Shown here piece after piece: positions 11,101-19,105 of a stretch of DNA of 64,000 nucleotides (positions are counted from its first letter, which is position 1; each line of letters starts with the position of its first letter). The position numbers and the translations under genes were made by a program. Where the stretch lies: positions 124,001-188,000 of the forward strand of contig NZ_JABMKY010000009.1 in assembly GCF_013204845.1 (NCBI RefSeq), read 5' to 3'. The notes beneath the pieces are model-generated. The model made no database searches. It saw only the letters and a list, made by a program, of their open reading frames with translations, and was not told the DNA's origin. The stretch is from Paenibacillus qinlingensis (GTDB taxonomy: Bacteria > Bacillota > Bacilli > Paenibacillales > NBRC-103111).

Positions 11101-11565
11101 TTGGACCCTATCATTGGCGTTGATTTGAATATCCCCAGCCACACGGAGCCCCCCAACGGTTGCCCCGCTCATATAACCAAAAAGCCCTGCTTGCTTCGCA
11201 CTGCCAGCGATAGTAAGACCGGTCAAATCGTAGATCTGACCGTTTTTGCCTACTAGCGTTCCGCGAAATGGATGGCTTGCGTTTCCAGCTGGCACCCATT
11301 TATGATCCTTTACATCTAAATTAACGCTGATCTCTAACACTTTTTGATGAAAATCAGTGACTCCACTGTTGACCAACTTCGCGACCCCTGCCAACTTCTC
11401 TGCTGTATCAATGGTATAGGTCGTGTAATTATCCATGTACCAATCCGTCGCTGCATGATCTTCCCAAGAGTCATTATCGGCATACACCATAAAAGCCGCC
11501 GTCGAGAGAGAGATAATGAAGGCTGCAAGCATCATCAACCCGACTGTTTTCTTTGTAAATCGCAT
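2161..11565 (-). CDS. Giant GLUG-repeat surface protein with SLH anchor (3134 aa)
   Basis: An exported cell-surface protein. Residues 1-30 are a signal peptide (KKTVGLMMLAAFIISLSTAAFMVYA in two stretches). Three large repeat modules follow, starting near residues 35, 1350 and 2165. Each opens with an LAGLA...W.P.....F.GT..G.....GL motif and continues as tens of short Gly-rich GLUG-type repeats (GGLVG, GGIVG, GGIAG). A Gly/Thr/Asn linker lies near 1330. Then come a chitobiase/hexosaminidase C-terminal-like domain (about 2615-2690, IYYTLDGSTP), a GGGGG linker, a 220-residue pre-anchor domain, and three SLH domains (about 2940-3134) that bind the secondary cell-wall polymer. GLUG repeats are predicted to form long beta-solenoids and occur in adhesins and IgA-protease-like proteins. 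No catalytic site was recognised. It is the last gene of the operon, 38 nt after its neighbour. Adhesion or matrix function is inferred. Confidence 0.9.
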   Translation of the reverse strand: MRFTKKTVGLMMLAAFIISLSTAAFMVYADNDSWEDHAATDWYMDNYTTYTIDTAEKLAGVAKLVNSGVTDFHQKVLEISVNLDVKDHKWVPAGNASHPFRGTLVGKNGQIYDLTGLTIAGSAKQAGLFGYMSGATVGGLRVAGDIQINANDRVQVGAIAGFMDQNSIVYNVTNAAQIRVTSTKEAYVGGIVGSGTGLISNTVNTAAVSVNGSTTGIAGGIVAASTGGPSLTLKKNENTGAVTVSNSVYQANAGGLVGLASSSLLMKDEDTVIRNLGLITATNNKNSIVGGIVGRVEAGSAVTFSKLTSNLGNINVLAPDSKGSIAGGLVGSFEQNMNLDVPFTQSGTITNQAGSSVITGGVTGIVYGDLTLGHNFTNAVPIIVSGEEELYTGGIVGKTGGNVTFVNAAKNTASLQVTGTGDRIYTGGLVGFAGNRVMFLNTANSAYLNSGTIRVAGVSEVYTGGIVANKAYVKAANNVQSLGDIAVSGSHKLYTGGYVGVVSGSDTAMSNEAFANNITVTAASSSEDSAVYTGGIVGYYGVDSTITSPVFQGQLSVTGGGKGANTGGIAGYVDGGTITDATVGGTAENFAKVASEGRIGGVAGYVNGTVSSTTMQWLDIQSNGADGYAGGLVGRAKGSITGALVGKVDAADHRTVTITTTASNTAVGGIVGADDGALLIGSATVNKITVSAALGADHASVGGVAGAASASVTLGGISSAITVHDVTLTNDGAASKVGGVVGDNSANLIGGYVQEVTGVTIDAKGDDARLGGITGSNQGDLTGLTASNVAITVKGANNAIGGLAGAAKDSVIQGNGTYANVSGLTIATTSSANGAKVGGIVGSSDKTWLQSVVAESPVLTIRGTGSMVGGLVGQIKDASITQSYTRGVLPDYVVLNIYGSQSHGGGLVGHAERVTVTGSTSDHLNVENLMLVVDSSASGVYVSGLVGTNIESKIEKIFGQFINLTPKGPLAVVGGLTGYNKGTETALLNQNFLDSLAINAPASAANATIGGMIGLNDARSGQTDATAIERAVSTVQNSRILGKLIVHAPSATTGGMIGENRSVLANNSIAEKLPITSDGNLSVVGGLIGKNTGTVYYTYSNALLNVSGTSAVTGGLVGENSGNVIASYIESDLKGDAVGTSGNYALVGGLIGKNNGNVDKSFTSSKVTANGSYTYVGGLVGGNSGTIKNSYAAKEVSANASDAYAGGLVGLLKAGTVKGSYSAGQVSANHGAFAGGFAGYYDNASKELIDNTYYVKDENQSLNSGLLDFDGGTYYELNMYARLSPILAESLANRSTFPALSGWTFNDTSWRYGSLNAEYPYPELNLTANSGGTTGGTGGGNGGSGNQVNMNINWYTKKPSALRFVIQTEADLAGLAGIVNGTITGVEPFNFKGREIELTSPIHLQSNQWTPIGHTEQHAFEGTFIGNRKLISGLQVTTDSDAGLFGVIGGYATLQDIDLEPVGVTGSQNVGSLAGTNKGSVSHIQVTLDKAAKVANGSVVGGILGKNTGTISHLTLVIQGGSSVTSAVNTATLGGLVGDNASDVTEGRVTLTSGTIEATGENAIVGGAFGRLTGNSSQLAIAITAHSAVQTTGTGGITGGLVGDYLSGTSDELTVALTDGKIKGQSILGGAMGRSGRDQVIKVASVRAVNTIDGVNIQGNGIVGGLVGNKIGRGIAAWDMDGVSVKGVHFSIGDTSTLGGIVGVLTNAAAKDLAFEGALRAAGKDAIVGGIAGHSVDSIIYQPQVSPTIGVAVTMGENSIGGVVGIAESSHGDTALDFGYLIPFYPGVYGANVRDTLIEVTGFNQQAQVKAGTIAGQLLTASIYNSTSEADLRVTGVKTATLGGVVGFSSGYIVNTSVTSGIEAKLSSEYSIGGIVGRAHGGKIAYGRAESLQREQLAIGDSITVDRVPTATHVGGVVGMADGTDMQNVSSNLPIQVQSTNPYNTIYAGGFAGLLGDSTPGSMKRVYAEGAVNVSGKAGAFTGGFAGSVNAYTLREAYASGSVANTAFDARAGGFAGVINRGGVIEDAYALQVSVTALGSSGATRSYAGGFTGYNDGSLTRVYANVTTISAQAGGANSYMGALIGYNFRDGVIANAYYMGNLTPIKYDTSSGQAANVKLADFSNHNKLPNWHFSTNDATWSYVDGINRNAPVLVDVTNWSFAPDVTFLQAQMKGDPQFTAASAAQLAGLVMLNNELEFYKWFDRAATSQPDIQRIALRTDVDLLNRLWTPFASYGGEFDGENHVISGLTYLADAYDNYGFISNLHGRLANVTFDHATVIGGTHTGIAVGTNHVGAMISNVSVSNSNMQGFGDQIGSLAGVNNGTMNQVSASGVDITGTSDVGGISGVNAGTIQGAAVYGSLTANGSYSGGVVGLNRAGASITQSFSYADVTIIGDAPSAGGLAGENDGVIADSYNSGAVTASGKTMARAGGIAGYAPEGALTNTVNSGQISANLEGYLVKGKSFIGGIAGQIGQRTTLLNNYYDEQMLQSRIAYVDDTGYAISTDVGKAAAMQTKELVKAVLPIGLEPSIWGAKTGYYPQLTRNINSKDSDLSTVAVMLKSGDTAYRVTGSYSHTIDSALEWTIDERAQQTVLTASKNGGRRSVTINKKPVLYAATASKPTGTGSSVEFKEKIDVSLATTELSGTIYYTLDGSTPSENSLVFSQAITLNATTTIKAITSVDGKNNSEAFSATYKKMVPVAAGGGGGFAPPQAGSTVEVLVNGKAESAGIEAILTNGSVVTSTITVNEQAMSKLLEQAREHTEITLVFNNRADIAIGELSAEMLQKMANKQADLKVDAGTASYRIPAQEFQVKQISEKLGSSIPLKDIKVRIEMRAVEEEHIKLLNRAAATGGYSLLASPVSFKVTYMHDDKSYELDEFNSFVERMVRLTSEAEARKLSTGVVVDRDGTIRHIPTLIRRVGGNYYAVIRTLSSGGDYALISNPVSFTDVTAHWAQETINDMGARMILGGVGKNRFEPDREVTRAEFAAIVVKALGLKTAADSQSYLDVHTSDWYAPYLQAAAHYGLVSGYENGEFGSMDAISREQVMTIIGRAVQLVGLETTLAADEADQLLAIFADSSRIDGYAKSGIAVSMKLGLVSGRAEGMMAPDDNMTRAEVATIIQKLLKRSGLNETIF

Positions 11566-11603
11566 GTTACACCGTCCCGCTAAATTGATCTTGTTCTACG
11601 AAT

Positions 11604-14600
11604 TTAAGGAAGGCTAATCGCTGTGAGACGGCTAAGTCTCATCGCAATCGCTGCTGCTTGCGCTCTTGTGAGCGGCTCGTTTGGAGCGATTGACTGATCT
11701 TGCCCTGTAATGATGCCTAACTTGATGCACAGGGCAACAGCTTCTCTAGCCCAGTCTGGAATCGATGCATCGTCCTTGAACGCGCCGAGCATATCGTTCA
11801 TTTCAGCTTCTGTAATTGAGCGAGCTGCACCGATGAGCTTCAAGCTGCGCCCCACCATGATCATGGCTTCCATCCGTGACAATTGTTCATTGGGTTGGTA
11901 CGAGCCATCTTGGAAACCGTCGACGATCCCCTGCTCTGCCGCAATAGCTACACTTCGGCTGTACCAATCGTCAGGGCTAATATCCGCAAACGACTTCGTA
12001 CCAGCCTGATTCATCAAACCTAGCACTCTCAGTAGTACCGTCGGGTACTCCGCTCTTGTAATATGACTCTCTGGATCAAATAGATCGGACGTTCGGCCAA
12101 CCATGAACAATTGAGCTGCTGCATCCCCGATCATTTGTTTCGCCCAGTTCTGATCATCAACGTCGGTGAAGTTCATTTTATTGGAGATGAACGCTATGCT
12201 GCCGCTGCCAGTTAACGTTAGACTGACAAATGGCTCATTGTTCACGACTTCCAGCTTCCAAGGCACCGTTGTCCAGTTGCCATTCGCATCTCTGACAACA
12301 ACGGCTGTAATATCTTTCGCGTTCACATTGGCAGGAACGGCCGCCTTCGCATTCACACTTCGAGCTTTGTAGGCTTGCGGAACGGAAAGATCAAAGCTTA
12401 CGCCTTGCCCGTCGCCTAACAACTGGGCGCCAAGCTCACTTGCAATTTCACGGAAGCTGCTCTGATCACTGCCACTATTCCGATCTATTTTTACAATGAG
12501 TTTTTCTTCTGCAAATGCAGTCTCTTGGGCAGGGAACGTAAGCTGCGCGAATGGCAATTCAACATGAACGACTTGCTTGCTAGCAGCCGCACGTTGCAGC
12601 AAGGATTGACTAAGCTCAAATTCATATCCAACTGCTGTCTTGTCCTCAGATTGGATTAGCAATGTAGACTTATCCGTATTCTTTCCGTTCACTCCATCAA
12701 TTTTCGCAAAAATTCGATCATCTTTGCGCTCGGATATCACCTTTTCCCCGCCAACAAAGACGTCCGTATTGACTGGAAGTACAGGAAATCCACCACCAAA
12801 GAAGCCACCTGGTGTCCATAGAACAGCAGGCATGAGTCCCGTAATCCCATCATTCAAATTACCGCCTTTCGGCCGCTTGGCAACTGCGATCTGGTCCCCA
12901 GCTAATGCGGGAATTACGCCGTCTGCCGGCAATACTGACCATCCACTCACATCATCCTGATACTTTGGTGCAACCGGCGTGCCCGCAGACTTCGAATACA
13001 CACGATAGACTAGCACAGCATCTGTCCGATCAGCGGAAAGGATGTTCACTTTCGTTGATTTACTATCGTTGGGAACTGCTGCCGTGTTAGCAATGATCGT
13101 GCTTTCCACGTTCACGACGGTCATCGCCTGCAGCGATATCGCTTCGCCAAGCTGGTATTGGGCTTTGGCCATACCCGCACCAACTTTCACCGCTTTCACA
13201 GCGCCGCTATCGGATACGGAAATCGCTTCTCCCAAATAGTTGGAATACGTAACCTTACTAGCGTCCGCTTCAGCCTCCGAGCCATCCGCCATTCGCAAGT
13301 AGGCTTGCAGTTGTGTGGTTCCGTTCAGTTTCAAGTTCGAAACTTTTCTAAGCACCAAACCTACGGGCACTTGATACGCGCCATTGGTTATTCGGACGGA
13401 AGCCTGGTTGCTATTGCCTGCCAAGTCACGCGCTTTGAAGTCGATGGCGAACGTCGGATCACTGCTGACTGCCGTCACTTCCCCTTCGAATGCGCCATTC
13501 TGACTCACGGCAACCGATTGGCCGTTCACTTCTAGTAGCGCGTCATTGCTCGTTGTGCCAGACACTTTGATCTTCCCGTTCTTTGTCCGTTCACCCGTTA
13601 TTGGAGTATCGATATAGATCACAGGTGCCATCGTATCAACGGTCAGATACAGCATCGTAACGGAGAAATCACCCGTTGATTTATTTCGAGTATGAAGCTC
13701 AATCGCATACGTACCATCCGTTGTAAAACGCGATAAATGAAGTGCACTTCTGCTCCCTGTTGCCTGATCCGTAAGATCGACGACCGCTATCGATTTGTCG
13801 TCATAAAGAGCTTCCACTTCCACGTTCTGTTGATCAGAGGTAATTGTAATGTTTTGTTCCTGCTGATTTGTCAGCACTTCGAGAAAAGCATTTGGCACCG
13901 CACTTCTCTGTCTAGCCTGACTCACTTGTGCAGAAAGCTTAGGCTTGCTTGGCACAGGCAATAAGGTGCTAGCTGTATCCACCCGCTCCGCGTAATGGTT
14001 ATTTTGATGCTTGTCAGCCAATTTGGACGGTTTCGCAGCAGCCGATACGCCAACAACGTACGATTGACCTACCGCTAAGCCTGTATATTTGATCTCACCA
14101 TCTACAGGTTCGCCTGCTAAGCTCGCATGGTTCACTACACTTGATTTGGCATTCGCCGTCCAACCACCAAGTCGGATATGCTCATACTTGCCGCTTTGTT
14201 CATGCCAGTAAGGCTTTAGCTCCTCTTCCGTCATTAACAACGATGAGAAGTTCGGATATGCGCTCAGCTTCCCGCTGGCTTCCTGCAGCACATCGATTGC
14301 ATAGCTGAGCTCGCTATCCATGTGGTTCTGTCCTCTTGCCGCTGGCTTAAAGGAGAGATCGAAATACCCGTTCCCTGCTGGTTGTACGGCTACCTCACGA
14401 ACTGGCGACGGTGCCAACGGGTCGATGATTTGGAACTTATTAGCCGTTGTTTTGGTTTGGAAATTACTTGCCGACTTCAGCTCCGCTCTCAAATAATAAT
14501 CGCCTTGCGACAACAGCCCGCGAATATCTTCCGTATCGCCAAGCAGCGACACTTGTGAGACGTCAATGCTCGTCTGACCCGATGTTATACTGCCGGATAG

Positions 14601-17600
14601 TCCGCCTGAATGGGCAACGTTCATATCTTTAGCAATCAAAAGTCCTGTTTCACCTGGCGCTGTGATCTCCTCGTTGAAACCTTGCTTGACTGTACTTACG
14701 GCATCCCTCGTCAAATAAAGACTGACCGTATCGCCTGGCTTCGCATTGCTTACTTTCCAAGAAGCGTTAAACTTGTTCGTATCCATTAGGCTAGGTTCTA
14801 ACTTAATCTCATCAAGCTTTGCAATCTGCGGAATATTCATTAATTTGGACTCCACATATTGATTTGCATATAGCTTCCATGTGCTTCCACCAATGCGGTC
14901 GTGTGGAATGGCAATATACACCTTTTTCGTACCATCCGTTGTCCCCTGCCCGGTAAAAGCGTTCGCTTGCGGATTCGTTCTCGTTTCATCATAAACGAGC
15001 TTGTAATCCTTGCCGTTCGTATCTTTCAACACGAGTTCAGGCTTATTTGTCCCCGTGTAAGTAAGCTCGAGCAGAGCATCTCCCGTAATCGAACTCATAG
15101 GAATCTCATGAAGTTTACCTCCGTCAGATACTTTAATGCCGCCAATTCCCACATTCATGGAGCCGTTGTCCAATACATCGACCCCTTCGGCTACGCTGTG
15201 ATACTCGATGTCGTGAATCGTATCCTCTTTGGTCTCCCATGACGTCGCCACCGTCTGGACGCCCTCGCCGAACACGACAAGTCGCGGGCCCTTCTCTGGA
15301 TCCTGGACTTGCAAGTACAACAGACCGTCCGGCAAGCCTTCTCCTGACGTACCGAATTCGACGCCGCCATTAAAGTAATAGGTGATGCCGAGACTGATGA
15401 ACAAAATGGAGACGCTGCCCCACATTTTGTCATTGTTCGCCCCCAAAGAAACGCCGCCTAACGCCATACCGCCGACGACAGGCACTTTGCCGGGAACCTG
15501 AACTTTGGCGTTGACGAAACCCTCGAAGTCGATGCGGTTTTTGATCAGATTTTGCCCGAGAAAGATAGAGGCTTTACCAATGATCAAATCCCAGCCCATG
15601 ACGTCGATCTCTGCAGAAGCGCTGACGAACCAAGGCGTCATCCATTGTGCAGCGACCATGGCTTGCTTCAGCATTTCTACCCGCTCCGACGTTGAGCTTG
15701 CCCGATAGTCCATTTTTCCAACGAGCTTGATTCCTGATTTCCGAAGTGTCATATCAATGCTGCCATAGAAGGTTGCAGGTTTAACGCCAAAAGTAACATC
15801 CGCTCCTGCCTCAATGGTTAACGGAACATCGCTAGAACCGCCTGCAATCGTATCGGCAAGCTCACGTATCGCCCCGCGAACGCCGGTCAGATACGTACCG
15901 CCAGCAATCATCACACCGGGATCACCCAGCTCTGCTGAGAAGGCAATCACATTGGGAAGAATGCGCTTGTCTGCCACTTGCTTGAACGCGATCTCTACAT
16001 GTACCTGCGTGATACCGCGCAGATCCGCATCAAAGGTGAGGCCATACGTGTTCTCCACACCTTCTTCTTTTTGCTCATAGTGAACGATATTGATTTCACC
16101 CGAAGCGAGACTCTCCTCCGCACCTTCTTCATCAGAGCCCTCAATTAAGCCAATATCTTGATTCAACTTAAACTTCAAATCAGCATCAATGCCGACAAAT
16201 CCTTTGTCATTAAACTTCACGTTCTTAATTTCGGCATCGGCGATTTTCATTGAGACACTCCCACCGAAAGAAACACCGTCTTCACGCAGGATGAAATCGT
16301 TGAATTTCAGTCCAAAACCACTGATCGAAAAGCTTGGAGCTGCAAATAAACTATGTTTGTTAAAGTACACTTCATGTATCAAGAGTTGTCTAAGCGGATT
16401 TAATCGATCTCCGAGATTGCCGGCCGCCCATTTCAGAGAGCCATTCAACGAGTCATCCTCGCCGCCTTGTGCCGCTTCCTCTTCCGGTTCCTCCTCGTCT
16501 TCCTCCCCTAATGACTTATCAAAGCCATTAAAGAAATCCAGCGTCCATTCTCCCTTATGAAAAACAAAGCCACTGCTCGCCACACTTAGTAGGCCATCGC
16601 CTTTCACATTCAACGTATTGAAGAAAGGAATGCTCTTTAATCCGCCAATACTAACGCCTAGACCGAATACATCAAGCTGTCCGGTAGCGAAGACCATATC
16701 TTTGCCGCGATAAGCGACACTATTGTTGATAATGGCCGGTTCAGATTTCGTATCCACGACATACTTCGCTTCATCGCCTTTTCCAATCCGGTTAATCATC
16801 CCTTTAATTTCAACGAGCACTTCCTGATGGGTTTCTTCACCCTCTTCTTTGAACTGCTCTAGCTCTTCTTCACTTTCAAAAGCAACCAAACGGTACGCCG
16901 GCACGTTAACTTCCGGCAAGAGCGAGGCAAGATCCAGTTCTGGATCTACAAGTTTGCTAGCGTGTTCCAGCGTGGTTTTCACCGTGTTGAATATCGCCTT
17001 TTGCGCAGCAAATCCGCTGCCAACCTTAAACCCAGGATAAGCTTCCTCTATATCGGTTTTGGAACCTGCTGCTAGATTCACCATCTTCTTCACAACAGCC
17101 AGCAGATTTGCTTTCTTCACTCGCGCATCTTCATTGTCACTGACGACAAAGCGTTGACTCGTAGTAATGTCATACAGCTTCGCATCGTCTGGATCGCTTC
17201 CACTGTCACCCTTATAGTCAATTTCGACTTGATATTCCCCAAGCGGCAGCTCAGGACCCAAGTCCTTCATATCCTTACCGTCAGCATCCTTCATGATCGC
17301 ACCGCTGGCATCAACAAGATCACCCGTGCGATACGTGATGCGCATATCTCCCACTTGTCCATCTCCTGAAGGTTGCAGGATGACGGCGTTCTTAACCGGC
17401 ACTTTATATCGATGCCCCGTCGCAGCTTCTTTCAGATAGAGATCGAAGTTCGGATCGATCGTCGTATTGCCCGTATGATAAGCTTCAATATTGCTCAAAT
17501 TGAGCGTAATGTACTTCACATCTGTCGAATACGCTTCCTTGGGCGACATGGCATACACAAACGTCTGTGAACCTTCGCCTACAGCAGGCAAGAATATAAA

Positions 17601-19076
17601 GTTAGCCTTGCTGGACATATATTGTGCCTTAATCGCTTCATCTTTCACGGCTTCCAGCTTTAACTCCGTTTCTGGCGAAGAGGCCGTCAGCATATATTCT
17701 TTGGTTGTTGGCCACGCTTTCCCCTTAGCCACCACTTTGAAGGATGCCGTCACCGTATCCCCCGGTTTATACTTGGGTTCGATCCCGTTTTGCGCTTCTT
17801 CTGGTGTTGCCTCTTTTTTAAAAGAAATCGAGGAGCGATCCGACGTTTTCGTCATGATCTGGCCGTTCACATCGCGCTTGATCTGTCCACGCTCATCGAG
17901 ATCGACGAACTTTAGCCCGTTGGCTAGCTGCAGCTGCACATCAATGCGGGAGTGCTCCATTTGAAAAGCAGGCAAGTTCTCCATTTCAGCGACGACGTTA
18001 AACACGCCCTCATTTTCATAAGCGCTGCCGTCCATTTTCGTTGCTAATTGGTTGACAGGATCAATGTAGCGTATGGAGAACACTTTGTCAGGCTCAACAA
18101 TTTCACCAAGTCCGTATACCGTTTCAAACGATTTCGTTGTATCATTCGCGATTGCATCCGCGTTCCAGTACAAGGCGACCGCGGAATCCGCTGTCCCGTA
18201 ATCATTCGTATCCGTCGTAAAATCCAAGTTCGGATTAACCTCATAGTCCCACTTGGTATTCGCCATTTTGTTCCAATGACCGACGATCATCTCGTCAACA
18301 ATGTTAATATCATTTTCAGAAAAATTGTTAAATCCATAAGCAACCACGTTCGTCGCCAGCGGATTCGTTAAGTCAAACTTATCCTTCATCACCCAGTAGG
18401 CAGGCAACGTGTATAAGGCTCTTTCATTCGGACCAATACTTCCGTCCAATTTGGATTCATCGACAAGCTTTCTTTCAACCTGCAAAGGAACTTTATAAGC
18501 GGTGCCCACTTGAAAAGCAGGTCCATCATTCCCGCCAACCATCGTGTCGAGCAGGATACGTGAACCGACTTGCACTTCTGCCCCTGAGTGGTTGGTCACT
18601 TCATAGCGGATGTTCACATTGCCGGAATTTTTCTTGTCTTTGACATCCATATACAGCATGACGATCTGTTTGATCGCCACGCCTTTGATCGTCCACACCG
18701 TTTCAATCTGACGTGTCCCATCTGTATTGTTCACGACTTGTGGCGTTGTCACTTCCGAAAAAAGGTTAACGCCAAATTTATATGGATTTCCGAAAATATA
18801 GTCCGTACCGTCAATCCGAAAGGTCGTAAAAGAGGATTCAGGATCATCCCCTCGAAACATCATATCGACCTGCTGATCATTCTTCCGTACAGGCTGCCCA
18901 TCCACGGTGCGGATGGCAAAGCGGCCTGAGTGATTGTCGACCGTGACTTTGATAAAGCTATTGCTAAGGACCGTTACGTTCTTAGCGTTCAATCCGTCAG
19001 CCAAAGCGGCTAACGGAAAATTCATGACAAGTGTGATGAATACTAGAATGGCCAAACATTTCCTAATCGCTCTCAT
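11604..19076 (-). CDS. Giant SLH-anchored surface protein (about 2490 aa)
   Basis: A secreted wall-anchored protein. The signal peptide is at residues 1-28 (ends PLAALADG). A large N-terminal region of about 1700 residues matches no domain I recognise and is rich in beta-type sequence; a very acidic stretch (EEDEEEPEEEAAQ) lies near 865. Ig-like segments occur at about 1780-1900 (a DTMAPVIYIDTP...DLAGNSNQ type) and about 1905-1985 (Big_2-like). A pre-anchor domain (about 2100-2300) has the same layout as in the 3134-aa protein. Three SLH domains close it (about 2305-2490; FTDVDDQNWAKQMI, FADISPDDWYSRSV, FKDDASIPDWAREAV). I chose the ATG at 19076 over a TTG two codons upstream because GGAG is 9 nt from the ATG but only 3 nt from the TTG. 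Its 5' end is 30 nt from the preceding gene. Confidence 0.9.
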   Translation of the reverse strand: MRAIRKCLAILVFITLVMNFPLAALADGLNAKNVTVLSNSFIKVTVDNHSGRFAIRTVDGQPVRKNDQQVDMMFRGDDPESSFTTFRIDGTDYIFGNPYKFGVNLFSEVTTPQVVNNTDGTRQIETVWTIKGVAIKQIVMLYMDVKDKKNSGNVNIRYEVTNHSGAEVQVGSRILLDTMVGGNDGPAFQVGTAYKVPLQVERKLVDESKLDGSIGPNERALYTLPAYWVMKDKFDLTNPLATNVVAYGFNNFSENDINIVDEMIVGHWNKMANTKWDYEVNPNLDFTTDTNDYGTADSAVALYWNADAIANDTTKSFETVYGLGEIVEPDKVFSIRYIDPVNQLATKMDGSAYENEGVFNVVAEMENLPAFQMEHSRIDVQLQLANGLKFVDLDERGQIKRDVNGQIMTKTSDRSSISFKKEATPEEAQNGIEPKYKPGDTVTASFKVVAKGKAWPTTKEYMLTASSPETELKLEAVKDEAIKAQYMSSKANFIFLPAVGEGSQTFVYAMSPKEAYSTDVKYITLNLSNIEAYHTGNTTIDPNFDLYLKEAATGHRYKVPVKNAVILQPSGDGQVGDMRITYRTGDLVDASGAIMKDADGKDMKDLGPELPLGEYQVEIDYKGDSGSDPDDAKLYDITTSQRFVVSDNEDARVKKANLLAVVKKMVNLAAGSKTDIEEAYPGFKVGSGFAAQKAIFNTVKTTLEHASKLVDPELDLASLLPEVNVPAYRLVAFESEEELEQFKEEGEETHQEVLVEIKGMINRIGKGDEAKYVVDTKSEPAIINNSVAYRGKDMVFATGQLDVFGLGVSIGGLKSIPFFNTLNVKGDGLLSVASSGFVFHKGEWTLDFFNGFDKSLGEEDEEEPEEEAAQGGEDDSLNGSLKWAAGNLGDRLNPLRQLLIHEVYFNKHSLFAAPSFSISGFGLKFNDFILREDGVSFGGSVSMKIADAEIKNVKFNDKGFVGIDADLKFKLNQDIGLIEGSDEEGAEESLASGEINIVHYEQKEEGVENTYGLTFDADLRGITQVHVEIAFKQVADKRILPNVIAFSAELGDPGVMIAGGTYLTGVRGAIRELADTIAGGSSDVPLTIEAGADVTFGVKPATFYGSIDMTLRKSGIKLVGKMDYRASSTSERVEMLKQAMVAAQWMTPWFVSASAEIDVMGWDLIIGKASIFLGQNLIKNRIDFEGFVNAKVQVPGKVPVVGGMALGGVSLGANNDKMWGSVSILFISLGITYYFNGGVEFGTSGEGLPDGLLYLQVQDPEKGPRLVVFGEGVQTVATSWETKEDTIHDIEYHSVAEGVDVLDNGSMNVGIGGIKVSDGGKLHEIPMSSITGDALLELTYTGTNKPELVLKDTNGKDYKLVYDETRTNPQANAFTGQGTTDGTKKVYIAIPHDRIGGSTWKLYANQYVESKLMNIPQIAKLDEIKLEPSLMDTNKFNASWKVSNAKPGDTVSLYLTRDAVSTVKQGFNEEITAPGETGLLIAKDMNVAHSGGLSGSITSGQTSIDVSQVSLLGDTEDIRGLLSQGDYYLRAELKSASNFQTKTTANKFQIIDPLAPSPVREVAVQPAGNGYFDLSFKPAARGQNHMDSELSYAIDVLQEASGKLSAYPNFSSLLMTEEELKPYWHEQSGKYEHIRLGGWTANAKSSVVNHASLAGEPVDGEIKYTGLAVGQSYVVGVSAAAKPSKLADKHQNNHYAERVDTASTLLPVPSKPKLSAQVSQARQRSAVPNAFLEVLTNQQEQNITITSDQQNVEVEALYDDKSIAVVDLTDQATGSRSALHLSRFTTDGTYAIELHTRNKSTGDFSVTMLYLTVDTMAPVIYIDTPITGERTKNGKIKVSGTTSNDALLEVNGQSVAVSQNGAFEGEVTAVSSDPTFAIDFKARDLAGNSNQASVRITNGAYQVPVGLVLRKVSNLKLNGTTQLQAYLRMADGSEAEADASKVTYSNYLGEAISVSDSGAVKAVKVGAGMAKAQYQLGEAISLQAMTVVNVESTIIANTAAVPNDSKSTKVNILSADRTDAVLVYRVYSKSAGTPVAPKYQDDVSGWSVLPADGVIPALAGDQIAVAKRPKGGNLNDGITGLMPAVLWTPGGFFGGGFPVLPVNTDVFVGGEKVISERKDDRIFAKIDGVNGKNTDKSTLLIQSEDKTAVGYEFELSQSLLQRAAASKQVVHVELPFAQLTFPAQETAFAEEKLIVKIDRNSGSDQSSFREIASELGAQLLGDGQGVSFDLSVPQAYKARSVNAKAAVPANVNAKDITAVVVRDANGNWTTVPWKLEVVNNEPFVSLTLTGSGSIAFISNKMNFTDVDDQNWAKQMIGDAAAQLFMVGRTSDLFDPESHITRAEYPTVLLRVLGLMNQAGTKSFADISPDDWYSRSVAIAAEQGIVDGFQDGSYQPNEQLSRMEAMIMVGRSLKLIGAARSITEAEMNDMLGAFKDDASIPDWAREAVALCIKLGIITGQDQSIAPNEPLTRAQAAAIAMRLSRLTAISLP

Positions 19077-19105
19077 GAACAACGGCTCCTTCGTTTTCTG
19101 CCGGT

